14,890 nt of DNA from an uncultured Collinsella sp. (GCA_905210085.1 CAJLVJ010000046.1:1-14890), one strand, 5' to 3'; counted from the first letter of the stretch, positions 7,764 to 14,291 are shown. Program-made: numbers and translations. Notes: generated by a model from the sequence alone, not told the origin.

Positions 7764-7813
7764 AAAAGACGAGCGCTTCTTGCCAATTGGGCGGCAAGAA
7801 GCGCTCGTCTTTT
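7764..7813. terminator. Perfect 21-bp bidirectional terminator
   Basis: Arms 7764-7784 and 7793-7813 are exactly complementary with an 8-base loop (7785-7792). The stem begins AAAA and ends TTTT, so it can work in both directions. It closes the sugar operon on the + strand and the degV remnant on the - strand. Confidence 0.88.
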
Positions 7814-7846
7814 GCATTTGTTTTTGGGCAGAACGCCCCGCCTCCG

Positions 7847-8065
7847 CTAGAGTCCCTGGACCGCTACACCCACGAGGTTTGGACCGGTGTGGACAAGAAG
7901 CGCGGGGCTGATGTCGGAGCGGACGATCTCCACCGCGTTGGCCACGCGCTCGCGCAGGGCCTGCTCCATGCGGTCGTAAAGGTCGGCGTAGGCCGAGGTG
8001 TAGCTCACGGCAAAGCGCACCTTGGGGTGCTTCTCGGCGATGGCGGCAACGAGCTTGACCTCGGT
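7847..8065 (-). pseudogene. degV-like gene, C-terminal remnant
   Basis: The minus frame, ending with TAG at 7849-7847, encodes about 72 residues (from TEVKLVAAIAEKHP) like the end of a DegV fatty-acid-binding protein. The closing pattern SPALLVHTGPNLVGVAV matches the family's xGPVIGxHxGPGxxG ending, and FAVSYTSAYADLYDRM matches the region before it. DegV proteins bind fatty acids and usually have ~280 residues, so about three quarters is missing. At ~8066 the similarity stops and bases encoding an IS200-type transposase begin in another frame. An ATG at 8089 lies in the transposase-derived DNA and is probably not a true start. The remnant is likely nonfunctional. DegV assignment rests on a short segment. 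Confidence 0.6.
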
Positions 8066-8067
8066 GC

Positions 8068-8133
8068 GATGCGGTACTTGCATAGCCATTTCGTGTGCGC
8101 GAGGCTGTCGGCTTTCTGGGCCACAGCAATCAC
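8068..8133 (-). pseudogene. IS200-type transposase tnpA, N-terminal remnant
   Basis: Reading the minus strand from GTG at 8133 gives VIAVAQKADSLAHTKWLCKYRI. This matches the start of IS200/IS605-family TnpA, where SLAHT[KR]WxCKYHIVFxPKYRR is strongly conserved. Similarity stops after KYRI at about base 8068, where degV-like DNA begins, so the catalytic HUH and Tyr regions are gone. The RBS-like AGGGGGA lies in the hairpin just upstream, as in IS200 elements where tnpA translation is kept low. The fragment is short but the match is specific. Confidence 0.65.
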
Positions 8134-8134
8134 A

Positions 8135-8179
8135 TTCCCCCTAGCATGATGATCTGAACAATCCTCATGCTAGGGGGAA
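8135..8179 (-). promoter_or_regulatory. 15-bp hairpin covering the tnpA ribosome site
   Basis: The arms 8135-8149 and 8165-8179 are perfectly complementary with a 15-base loop. On the minus strand the second arm contains AGGGGGA just before the tnpA remnant's GTG, so folding would hide the RBS. On the plus strand the stem is followed by GGTTTTT (8180-8186) and could also act as a terminator. Confidence 0.6.
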
Positions 8180-8271
8180 GGTTTTTGTCGCGTAGCGGAA
8201 ATTGGCCTCCACCCGCTGAGCGGGTGGCTTTCTATGCCGCGCGTGCCGTGCGGCACGGACTAAAGTCCATG

Positions 8272-8307
8272 AATAAAAACGAGGGAGGCCGTTTCCGACC
8301 TCCCTCG
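8272..8307 (-). terminator. Orphan minus-strand terminator
   Basis: A 9-bp stem (8280-8288 with 8299-8307) is followed on the minus strand by TTTTTATT (8279-8272). No minus-strand gene is seen upstream (8308-10518). It may be left over from a lost gene; the IS200-type left end begins right beside its T run. Confidence 0.6.
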
Positions 8308-8328
8308 CAAAGGGTCTCTGATTACTCC

Positions 8329-8357
8329 CACTCATTGGGGACAGACTTAAATGAGTG
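8329..8357. repeat. Hairpin repeat with GGGGACAG loop
   Basis: CACTCATT (8329-8336) pairs with AATGAGTG (8350-8357) around a loop starting GGGGACAGAC. The reverse complement of the 40-bp repeats at 10533 and 10903 has a TGGGGACAGGC loop between different arms, so these look like one repeat family. The nearby GGGACGTTCC and GGGACGGTCC (~8379-8415) are similar. Nothing else is recognised in 8358-8420. Confidence 0.45.
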
Positions 8358-8421
8358 CTCTTAAAATGCCGGCGCCTGGGGACGTTCCTTTTCTGTCGGC
8401 AGTTTGGGACGGTCCTTAGAG

Positions 8422-8478
8422 TTGCAGCGCGCCATGAGTGACGTGGTGAAGCGGATCATCCTGTCTTTGAAGTTCTAA
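8422..8478 (+). pseudogene. Possible transposase scrap (RAYT/Y1 type)
   Basis: A short frame ending in TAA (8476-8478) reads LQRAMSDVVKRIILSLKF. This recalls the block before the YFNRKYxRxGHLFQ region in REP-associated tyrosine transposases, and it follows GGGAC-type repeats of the sort linked to that family. It is only 18 residues, so this is weak. Confidence 0.2.
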
Positions 8479-8510
8479 GTAGAATTCCCCGTCTCTGAGC
8501 AATGATTAGT

Positions 8511-8538
8511 GCGCATTTGTGCGTATTTGCGTGCGCAG
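8511..8538 (+). promoter_or_regulatory. Candidate upstream operator cluster
   Basis: GCGCATTTGTGCG (8511-8523) differs in one base from GCGTATTTGTGCG (8626-8638) and overlaps GCGTATTTGCGTGCGC (8521-8536). The stretch is bounded by TGCGCA at both ends. It is probably a second binding site for the local DeoR-type repressor. Confidence 0.4.
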
Positions 8539-8575
8539 GATTGCGTGACCATGCGTGTATATGCGCCGTCTGCGG

Positions 8576-8604
8576 TTGTATTTTGACCGTTTGGCGGTTA
8601 TATA
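8576..8604 (+). promoter_or_regulatory. Likely promoter of the oxidoreductase-deoR operon
   Basis: TTGTAT (8576-8581), a 17-base spacer and TATATA (8599-8604) form a plausible promoter. It lies between the two groups of TGCG-rich sites. The start point would fall near 8611, just before the palindrome at 8615. Confidence 0.4.
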
Positions 8605-8614
8605 CGCAGAAGTA

Positions 8615-8638
8615 CGCACATACACGCGTATTTGTGCG
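8615..8638 (+). promoter_or_regulatory. Candidate DeoR-family operator
   Basis: A 24-base imperfect palindrome with CGCACA/TGTGCG ends and an ACGCGT centre; 20 of 24 positions are symmetric. It lies just downstream of the proposed -10, where bound repressor would block transcription. Its right half recurs near 8511. Confidence 0.45.
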
Positions 8639-8688
8639 AATATATAGCTGTCAGAATTGAAAGACTTTTCACGACGCAGGAGGCATTC

Positions 8689-9768
8689 ATGGCAGATTCC
8701 AAGCAGGTTCCACTCGACTCCGCGGCAGCCGCAAAGGCGGCGTTTGCCTCGGTCCAGGATCAGCCGTTCCCCGATGATATCTTTACGACCCCCGAGCTCC
8801 GCTGGGCCGTGATCGGGTGCGGCGTTATCGCCAACCAAATGGCCCAGTCCCTCGCTCTGGCCGGTCGCAAGCTCGCGGGTGTCGCCAACCGTACGCTGTC
8901 CAAGGCCCAGGCTTTTGCCGAGCAGTATGGTGTCGAGAAGGTGTACGAGACGGTTGAGGACCTCTACGCCGATCCGGACATCGACGCCGTCTATATCACC
9001 ACGCCGCACAACACGCATATCACCTATCTGCGTGCCGCGCTGGCCGCCGGCAAGCATGTGCTCTGCGAGAAAGCCATTACCCTCAACTCCGCCGAGCTCG
9101 ACGAGGCCCGTGCCATCGCCGACGAGCATAACGTGGTCCTTATGGACGCCACCACGGTGCTTCACATGCCGCTGTATCAGGAGCTGCGCCGTCGCATGGA
9201 TGCTGGCGAGTTCGGCCGCATGAATCTCGCTCAGCTCAACTTTGGCAGCTACAAGGAGTACGGCGATCTGACCAATCGCTTCTACAATCGCAACCTTGCC
9301 GGCGGCGCCATGCTCGACATTGGCGTGTATGCGCTCTCCGTCATGCGCCTGTTTATGGCGAGCCAGCCCGCTGAGGTTGTCTCGCTGGGCAACACCTGTG
9401 AGACCGGTGTCGACGTTGCGGGCGGCATTGTCTGCCGTAACGCCGAGCAGCAGCTGGGCGTCGTGAGCCTTACACTCCACTCCAAACAGCCCAAGCGCTC
9501 GGTCATCAGTTTCGATAAGTGCTATATCGAGGTCAACGAGTATCCGCGCGCCGATCATGCGACCATCGTGTGGACTGCGGACGGTCACCGTGAGGAGGTC
9601 CACGCTGGCACCGAGGCATACGCTCTGTGCTACGAGATGGCCGACCTGGAGAAGGCCGTTGCCGGCGATGATTCGAAGCGCGAGCTTCTGGACTATGCTT
9701 CTGATGTTATGGAGCTGATGACCAAGCTCCGCGCCGACTGGGGAGTCGTGTACCCCGAGGAGGAGTAA
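8689..9768 (+). CDS. Gfo/Idh/MocA-family NAD(P)-dependent oxidoreductase
   Basis: The 359-residue protein has an extra ~37 residues, then the Rossmann start LRWAVIGCGVIA (GxGxxA at 43-48), ITTPHNTH (~103-110), and CEKAIT (126-131) holding the family's EK pair with the conserved lysine. The C-terminal domain shows NRNLAGGAMLDIGVYAL (~191-206). Family members oxidise or reduce sugars, inositols and related polyols with NAD(P). The substrate here is not recognisable. The ATG at 8689 is preferred because AGGAGG (8678-8683) precedes it by 5 bases; the frame could extend to GTG 8632, but that would overlap the operator. The deoR gene starts 3 bases after the stop. Repression by its partner through the upstream TGCG-rich sites is likely. 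Confidence 0.9.
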   Translation: MADSKQVPLDSAAAAKAAFASVQDQPFPDDIFTTPELRWAVIGCGVIANQMAQSLALAGRKLAGVANRTLSKAQAFAEQYGVEKVYETVEDLYADPDIDAVYITTPHNTHITYLRAALAAGKHVLCEKAITLNSAELDEARAIADEHNVVLMDATTVLHMPLYQELRRRMDAGEFGRMNLAQLNFGSYKEYGDLTNRFYNRNLAGGAMLDIGVYALSVMRLFMASQPAEVVSLGNTCETGVDVAGGIVCRNAEQQLGVVSLTLHSKQPKRSVISFDKCYIEVNEYPRADHATIVWTADGHREEVHAGTEAYALCYEMADLEKAVAGDDSKRELLDYASDVMELMTKLRADWGVVYPEEE

Positions 9769-9771
9769 GCG

Positions 9772-10518
9772 ATGCTTGCGGAAGATAGACTCAACGCAAT
9801 CGTGTCGATGGTGCAGCAGGCCGGCTCGGTTACCGTGCCGGAGCTTGCCGAGGCCCTGGGCGTGACACCGTCCACCATTCGCCGTGACTTGCAAACGCTC
9901 GACCGCGCGCACCGTATCGCCAAGGTGCACGGAGGCGCGACGAGTCTGGAGCGCGCGCACGTGACGCGCGACCTGACGATCGGCGAGCGCAGCGATCTCC
10001 ATAACGACGACAAGGAGCGTATCTGCGCCCGTGCGGCGGCGCTTGTGGAGCCTGAGAGCTTTGTGTATATCGATTCGGGCTCCACGACCCTCAAGCTCAT
10101 CGAGCATCTTCCGCATCTCGACGGCGTCACCTATGTGACCGATTCTGTGCTCCATGCTCAGCATCTCGCCCTGCGCGGTATGCGCACCGTGGTGCTGGGC
10201 GGCGAACTCAAGCCCGAGACCGAGGCGCTCGTTGGCCCCGATGCTTTGGCAACCCTGGACCGCTATAACTTCAACTGCGGCTTTTGGGGTTCCAATGGCA
10301 TCGCCGCCGAGCAAGGTCTCACCACACCGGATATCGAGGAAGCGCAGGTCAAGCGTATCTCGATGCGCCATACGGCTAAACGCTTCGTAATCTCGGACGC
10401 CAGTAAATTTGGCATGGTGGCGCCCGTCAAGTTTGCGGACTTTCGCGATGCAACGATCATCACTGCGGGCGAGGTGCCCGCCAAGTACCAGTCGATGGAC
10501 AACGTTATCACGGTCTAG
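9772..10518 (+). CDS. DeoR-family transcriptional repressor
   Basis: The 248-residue protein has the normal family length and layout. An N-terminal DeoR helix-turn-helix carries VTPSTIRRDLQTLDR at 31-45 and HGGA at 53-56. The C-terminal sugar-phosphate sensor (DeoRC) carries DSGSTT (101-106), VLGGEL (131-136), GFWGSNG, GLTTPDIEEAQVKR (182-195) and SDASKFG. These proteins repress sugar genes until a phosphosugar binds. GAGGAGGAG, lying inside the end of the oxidoreductase gene, is its RBS, so the two are co-transcribed. The repressor probably autoregulates through the palindrome and half-sites at 8511-8638. No sugar kinase is attached, unlike many deoR-type operons, so the inducer cannot be guessed. 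Confidence 0.92.
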   Translation: MLAEDRLNAIVSMVQQAGSVTVPELAEALGVTPSTIRRDLQTLDRAHRIAKVHGGATSLERAHVTRDLTIGERSDLHNDDKERICARAAALVEPESFVYIDSGSTTLKLIEHLPHLDGVTYVTDSVLHAQHLALRGMRTVVLGGELKPETEALVGPDALATLDRYNFNCGFWGSNGIAAEQGLTTPDIEEAQVKRISMRHTAKRFVISDASKFGMVAPVKFADFRDATIITAGEVPAKYQSMDNVITV

Positions 10519-10532
10519 CGATGGGACAAGGC

Positions 10533-10572
10533 CAAAACCACCACAAAGGTGCCTGTCCCCATTGTGGTGGTT
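10533..10572. repeat. 40-bp palindromic repeat, copy 1
   Basis: Identical over 40 bases to 10903-10942. It has AACCACCACAA arms paired with TTGTGGTGGTT around a 15-base loop whose reverse complement reads TGGGGACAGGCACCT. It lies between the deoR stop and the operon terminator. A REP-like element is the best description. Confidence 0.8.
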
Positions 10573-10604
10573 AGCAACGAAAACCGAATAGTTTTCTCAA
10601 TAGA

Positions 10605-10645
10605 AAAGCGGCAACGTCCATTACGGGCGTTGCCGCTTTCGTTGT
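10605..10645 (+). terminator. Terminator of the oxidoreductase-deoR operon
   Basis: A 12-bp perfect stem (10605-10616 with 10628-10639), extended by three more pairs (one G-U) to a 5-base loop, is followed by TTTCGTT. The T run is partly in the stem. Confidence 0.75.
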
Positions 10646-10656
10646 CTACCGGTTTG

Positions 10657-10872
10657 TCTAAGTCTGTAACAACTAGACCGTTAAAAGTGGGCCAGGTGTT
10701 ACAGATTGAGATACTTTCGAACCGCGCCGCCCCTTTGTCTCAATCTGTAACAGCTGGGATCGATTTTGACGAGTTATTGTTACAGATTGAGATTTTCCCT
10801 TGAGGGGGATTCGAATGTCTCGATCTGTAACAGATAGACCGGAAAATGGGTTCCAGCTGTTACAGATCGAGA
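10657..10872. repeat. Three tandem palindromes, ~80-bp period
   Basis: Unit a: 10657-10671 with 10697-10711, two arm mismatches. Unit b: 10738-10752 with 10778-10792, 15 bp perfect. Unit c: 10817-10833 with 10857-10873, 17 bp perfect. All share the core TCTGTAACA/TGTTACAGA with 23-25-base spacers, and unit starts are 80-81 bases apart. Unit b has TCTCAATC/GATTGAGA and unit c TCTCGATC/GATCGAGA, a paired change that keeps the stem. No gene is supported in 10519-10941. Confidence 0.8.
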
Positions 10873-10902
10873 CGTTTTGGGACCGCGGCTGAGCCATTGC
10901 GG

Positions 10903-10942
10903 CAAAACCACCACAAAGGTGCCTGTCCCCATTGTGGTGGTT
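10903..10942. repeat. 40-bp palindromic repeat, copy 2
   Basis: Identical to 10533-10572 and in the same orientation, 370 bases away. Its last T (10942) is part of the stop codon of the convergent pseudouridine synthase gene, so it forms the 3' end of that mRNA and may act as its terminator or stabilising hairpin. Confidence 0.8.
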
Positions 10943-11601
10943 TAGGGCTCCCAAGGGCAAGGGGCTTCGATGTGGATGTGCTCGCCGGTTACGGGATGCG
11001 TAAAGGACACGCTGTGGGCATGGAGCATCAGGCCGCAGGGACGCGGCGTGCCATAGAGCTCGTCGCCCACCAGGGGATGACGCTCGCTCGCCAGATGCAC
11101 GCGGATCTGGTGTTTGCGGCCGGTGAGCAGCTCGACATCGATATACGAGCGCGTGGGCAGGCCACGACGGCTCTTAAGACGCTTGAGCACCTTCACGCGC
11201 GTTTGAGACGGCTTGCCGCTGGCGCCGACGCGCATCTTGCGGCTGTCGTGACGGTCGCGGGCGATGGGCTTGTCGATGAGCTTTTCGTTCCAGTCGATTT
11301 TGCCCTCGGCGAGCGCCAGGTAGTGCTTTTCGAATGCGTGGTCGATAATCATCTGGTCAAAGGCGGGCTGCGTCTGCTTGTCGAGCGAGAACAGCACCAC
11401 GCCGGTGGTGTCGCGGTCCAGGCGGTTGAGCGGTTGCATGTCGGTCGCGGCAAAGCCGTCGCCCATCGCCAGCAGCAGGTCGCTGGCGTAGTCGGTGAGC
11501 GTGCGCTCGCCGGTGCCGTCGCCGTGGACGATCATGCCGGCGGGCTTGTCGATGGCCATGAGCCAGGCGTCGCAGTAGAGGACTTGAGGTTCTTCGTTCA
11601 C
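10942..11601 (-). CDS. RluA-family pseudouridine synthase
   Basis: The 219-residue protein has the RluA catalytic block PLNRLDRDTTG with the expected catalytic aspartate D62 (relatives: HRLDxxTSG), plus DKPAGMIVH (18-26), EKHYLALAEG (91-100) and GRKHQIRVHLA (161-171). It isomerises uridine to pseudouridine in rRNA or tRNA; the exact target site is not evident. There is no S4 RNA-binding domain. The start is GTG at 11601, with AAGG 7 bases upstream on the minus strand. It follows the U32 gene after 15 bases and is surely co-transcribed with it. Histidine in the usual HRLD block is replaced by asparagine, a common variation. Confidence 0.9.
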   Translation of the reverse strand: MNEEPQVLYCDAWLMAIDKPAGMIVHGDGTGERTLTDYASDLLLAMGDGFAATDMQPLNRLDRDTTGVVLFSLDKQTQPAFDQMIIDHAFEKHYLALAEGKIDWNEKLIDKPIARDRHDSRKMRVGASGKPSQTRVKVLKRLKSRRGLPTRSYIDVELLTGRKHQIRVHLASERHPLVGDELYGTPRPCGLMLHAHSVSFTHPVTGEHIHIEAPCPWEP

Positions 11602-11616
11602 GTGTAAGCCTTTCGG

Positions 11617-14109
11617 TTAGCTGATTCCCACAAACATGCAGCCCGAGGTGGCACCGCGTAGGCGGGCGGCCGGCTTGCGGCCGGCTTGCGCGGCCTCGAC
11701 GGCGCGACGAACGCGGGCGACGGCACGGCCCACCTCATCCGTCTCGAGCAGCGTTCCGTCTACCATGAGACGACGCACGCCGGCATCGAGCAGCTGAGGG
11801 ACCTGCGGCGTGAGGTCGATGGGGTAGGCATCGTACAGGCGAGAGCGGCCGTGGATGTCGGTTCGGACGGGCATGACCTTTCCGTCGATATTCTTGAGCG
11901 AGAGCTTGCGGGCACGCAGGCGGCAGTTGGCACAATCGTGGATGCAGCCGTTGGCAACCTGCAGAATGCAATGCTCGCTTGTCATGACGCGCGGGCGGCC
12001 AAAGACGGTGATGCCCAGAGCCGCGGGCGCGGCGGCGCCGAGCGAGACAATCTCGTCGAGCGTGATCTCGGGCGAGAGCCAAAACGCACCGGCGCCGCGC
12101 TCGGCAAGCGCCTCCATGCAGGGCGTGTTGTGCACCGGCAGGCAAGAGCGGACCTCCGCCGTGGCGCCAACCTGGGCGGCCAGGGCAAGCTCAGAGATGT
12201 TGCCGATAGCGACCGTGGCGCCGGCAACAACCCACGGGTCGACGCGCTCGTGGTCGACGGCGCGGCAGACCTCGTCGAGTACGGGCACGATACCCTGCTC
12301 AAATGCATCGGCAGGGGAGAGTCCGACAGCCTCGAGCGCATCGGTGGTCATATAGATGCGCGCGGCGCCCTCGGCACGAGCAGCCTCGGCGGCTTCGAGC
12401 GTGGTGACGGCGGCGCAGATCTGCGGCTCATCGCGGTAATGCTCGGGTATGGCGTGCGTACATTTGTCGAGTATCGGCCACTCGAGCGTTTTCGCGCGCT
12501 CCTCGTACGGTGCCAGAATGGCCTCCTCCAATGCTTTACAGGCGGCGGCGCGCACCTTGTGCACGGCGGAAAAGCCCATACCGCAGCCCTCATCGAGCGC
12601 CACATCAAAGCTCGCTGCCTCAAACGGCGAGGAGCCCATGCGGCCCACATGCTCAACCAGGTCTGAAGCCTCGACGGCGCGGGTCTTGGCAGCCTCGACG
12701 GTAAAGCCCGTGGCCGTGGCGGTGAGCGATGGGTCGTCGCAGCAAGTAAGCGTGACAGTAAACGGCTCGCCCAGGCGCGCCACGACGGACACATCAACAG
12801 CTCGGCGGCGCAGCACATCGCGCTTGAGCGCGGCGCCGGCGGCGTCAATGGCGCGCTGGCTGCGGATGACGCGCACGCGGCAGCCCTCGGGCATGCTGCG
12901 GGGCACGCGGCACTCGATGATGTCGCCCGCGGCGGCATCATCTGCGGCAATGGTGGTCAGGAACTGGTCAAACTCGTTATCGTGGCGAAGTTCCAGCAAG
13001 TCGCCCTTGCCAACGGGCTCAAACAGCTCAATGCGGGCGATGGCGGCGCGGCGACGGCGGTCGTCGGGCTTGAGGCCGCGCACATCGCGGTTGGCCGGGC
13101 GGCTGCCCAGCACCGTGCCCACGATCTGGCCGCGGTTGTTGGAACGCTCATAGCTCATCATCTCGTCGCCCGAGGTGCCGTCCTGATAAGCGTGCGTAAA
13201 GTCGCGGTTGAAGCAGCGCTTGAGCTGACGCTGGCGGGCGGCTTCCTCGTCCTTGGCAACGGTGGCTCCGGATAGCATGTCGTCAATTTCGTGACGATAC
13301 ACATCAACGATGGAGTACACGTAATCGGGCGCCTTCATACGGCCCTCGAGCTTGAGCGATGCGGCGCCGACATCATACAGACGGCGAACAAGCTGCGAAG
13401 TGTTGGTGTCGCGCGGGCATAGCGCGCGCTCGCGGCCGGCAGGGGAGAGCGTGCGGCCGTTCTCGTCGATCAGCTCGTAGGGCAGGCGGCAGGGCTGGGC
13501 GCACATGCCGCGGTTGGCCGATCGTCCCGCCATGGCAAAGCTCGACAGCAGGCACAGGCCCGAGTAGCAAAAGCAGATGGCGCCATGGCTGAAGACCTCA
13601 AGGTCCACATCGGGCGCGGCGTCGTGAATGACGGCGATTTCGTCGATGGAGAGCTCGCGCGAGAGAGTCACGCGGTCGGCGCCCTGCTCACGGCACCAAA
13701 GGGTTCCGCGGTCGTCGTGGATGTTCGCCTGGGTCGAGATATGTGTCTCGATGCCGGGCATGGTGCGCTTGGCCTCAAAGAACAGACCCCAGTCCTGGAT
13801 AATGAAGGCATCGGCGCCCAGCGTGGAGCAGCGATGAATGAGCTGCAGTGCATCGCCCATCTCGGACTGCTTGATGACGATGTTGACCGTGACGTAGACG
13901 CGCGACCCGGCTAGATGCGCGGCGCGGCAGGCTTGCTCAAAGGCCTCGTCGGTAAAGTTGGTTGCCTTGCGGCGGGCGTTGAAGCTGCCCATGCCGCAGT
14001 AGATGGCGTCTGCCCCGGCGGCGAGCGCGGCGGCAAAGGGCTCCGGGCCTCCGGCGGGGGCCAAAAGCTCGGGCCTGCGGTTAGTGGTTCGGCTGGCGGT
14101 TGCGGTCAT
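11617..14109 (-). CDS. U32-family protein with C-terminal extension, probable RNA hydroxylase
   Basis: The 830-residue protein opens with RPELLAPAGG (12-21). The U32 signature EVFSHGAICFCYSGLCLLSS is at 171-190, followed by NRGMCAQPCRLPY (199-211) and KLEGRMK. A central region with the DUF3656-type character of RlhA-like proteins follows, then a C-terminal part with a second cysteine cluster NGCIHDCANC (~720-729). Though named peptidases, characterised relatives hydroxylate RNA: RlhA acts on 23S rRNA C2501 and TrhP on tRNA U34, using prephenate-linked chemistry and probable Fe-S cysteines. At 830 residues it is longer than E. coli RlhA (~650). The start ATG has GAAAGG (14121-14116) 6 bases upstream. 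The co-transcribed pseudouridine synthase supports an RNA-modification role. The exact substrate is inferred. Confidence 0.88.
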   Translation of the reverse strand: MTATASRTTNRRPELLAPAGGPEPFAAALAAGADAIYCGMGSFNARRKATNFTDEAFEQACRAAHLAGSRVYVTVNIVIKQSEMGDALQLIHRCSTLGADAFIIQDWGLFFEAKRTMPGIETHISTQANIHDDRGTLWCREQGADRVTLSRELSIDEIAVIHDAAPDVDLEVFSHGAICFCYSGLCLLSSFAMAGRSANRGMCAQPCRLPYELIDENGRTLSPAGRERALCPRDTNTSQLVRRLYDVGAASLKLEGRMKAPDYVYSIVDVYRHEIDDMLSGATVAKDEEAARQRQLKRCFNRDFTHAYQDGTSGDEMMSYERSNNRGQIVGTVLGSRPANRDVRGLKPDDRRRRAAIARIELFEPVGKGDLLELRHDNEFDQFLTTIAADDAAAGDIIECRVPRSMPEGCRVRVIRSQRAIDAAGAALKRDVLRRRAVDVSVVARLGEPFTVTLTCCDDPSLTATATGFTVEAAKTRAVEASDLVEHVGRMGSSPFEAASFDVALDEGCGMGFSAVHKVRAAACKALEEAILAPYEERAKTLEWPILDKCTHAIPEHYRDEPQICAAVTTLEAAEAARAEGAARIYMTTDALEAVGLSPADAFEQGIVPVLDEVCRAVDHERVDPWVVAGATVAIGNISELALAAQVGATAEVRSCLPVHNTPCMEALAERGAGAFWLSPEITLDEIVSLGAAAPAALGITVFGRPRVMTSEHCILQVANGCIHDCANCRLRARKLSLKNIDGKVMPVRTDIHGRSRLYDAYPIDLTPQVPQLLDAGVRRLMVDGTLLETDEVGRAVARVRRAVEAAQAGRKPAARLRGATSGCMFVGIS

Positions 14110-14141
14110 ATCCTGCCTTTCAAAATGCTCAGATATTCAAA

Positions 14142-14147
14142 AGTATA
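14142..14147 (-). promoter_or_regulatory. Possible -10 of the U32-pseudouridine synthase operon
   Basis: On the minus strand TATACT lies 33 bases before the U32 start codon. The -35 position (14170-14165) reads GTCGCC, a poor match. An 8-bp inverted repeat (14150-14157 with 14166-14173) fills the spacer and -35 and could be a regulator site. In 14174-14285 I see only a small hairpin (14228-14244). Confidence 0.35.
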
Positions 14148-14291
14148 GTGGCGTCGCTGCGGTGGGCGACGCCCGCAGCCTAAGCAGGACAAAGTCTTCA
14201 GCAGCTTGGACTGGCTGCTCCACATGAGAACCGTTCAGCGGTTCGGGGAAACCGTTGGGCGATAAAATATTCTCGCAAGCTGATAATATTC

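Larger units (their letters stand above)
8068..8270 (-). mobile_element. Truncated IS200/IS605-type element, left end with hairpins
   Basis: Read on the minus strand, the order is GGACTTTAGTCC palindrome (8268-8257), GTGCCG/CGGCAC hairpin (~8256-8243), a 9-bp CCACCCGCT/AGCGGGTGG palindrome (8227-8209), a perfect 15-bp hairpin (8179-8165 with 8149-8135), then the tnpA start. Subterminal hairpins and a stem hiding the tnpA RBS are hallmarks of IS200. The outer tip is estimated. The other end and most of tnpA are lost. Confidence 0.55.

Noticed and set aside
7847..8089. Novel 80-residue protein on the minus strand
   Set aside because: The first residues come from out-of-frame IS200 DNA and the rest is a DegV tail, so a decayed fusion is more likely.
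8135..8186. Plain plus-strand terminator
   Set aside because: It has a T run, but no plus-strand gene precedes it; its position just before a tnpA start on the minus strand fits an IS200 left-end hairpin better.
8506..10371. 621-codon minus-strand open frame
   Set aside because: It lies opposite the oxidoreductase and DeoR genes and shows no motif or RBS.
10657..10942. CRISPR-like array
   Set aside because: The units are palindromes at an ~80-bp period with diverged arms and related spacers, without identical direct repeats or cas genes.
10846..11607. Plus-strand open frame over the pseudouridine synthase
   Set aside because: It is antisense to a gene with clear RluA motifs and passes through the repeat array.
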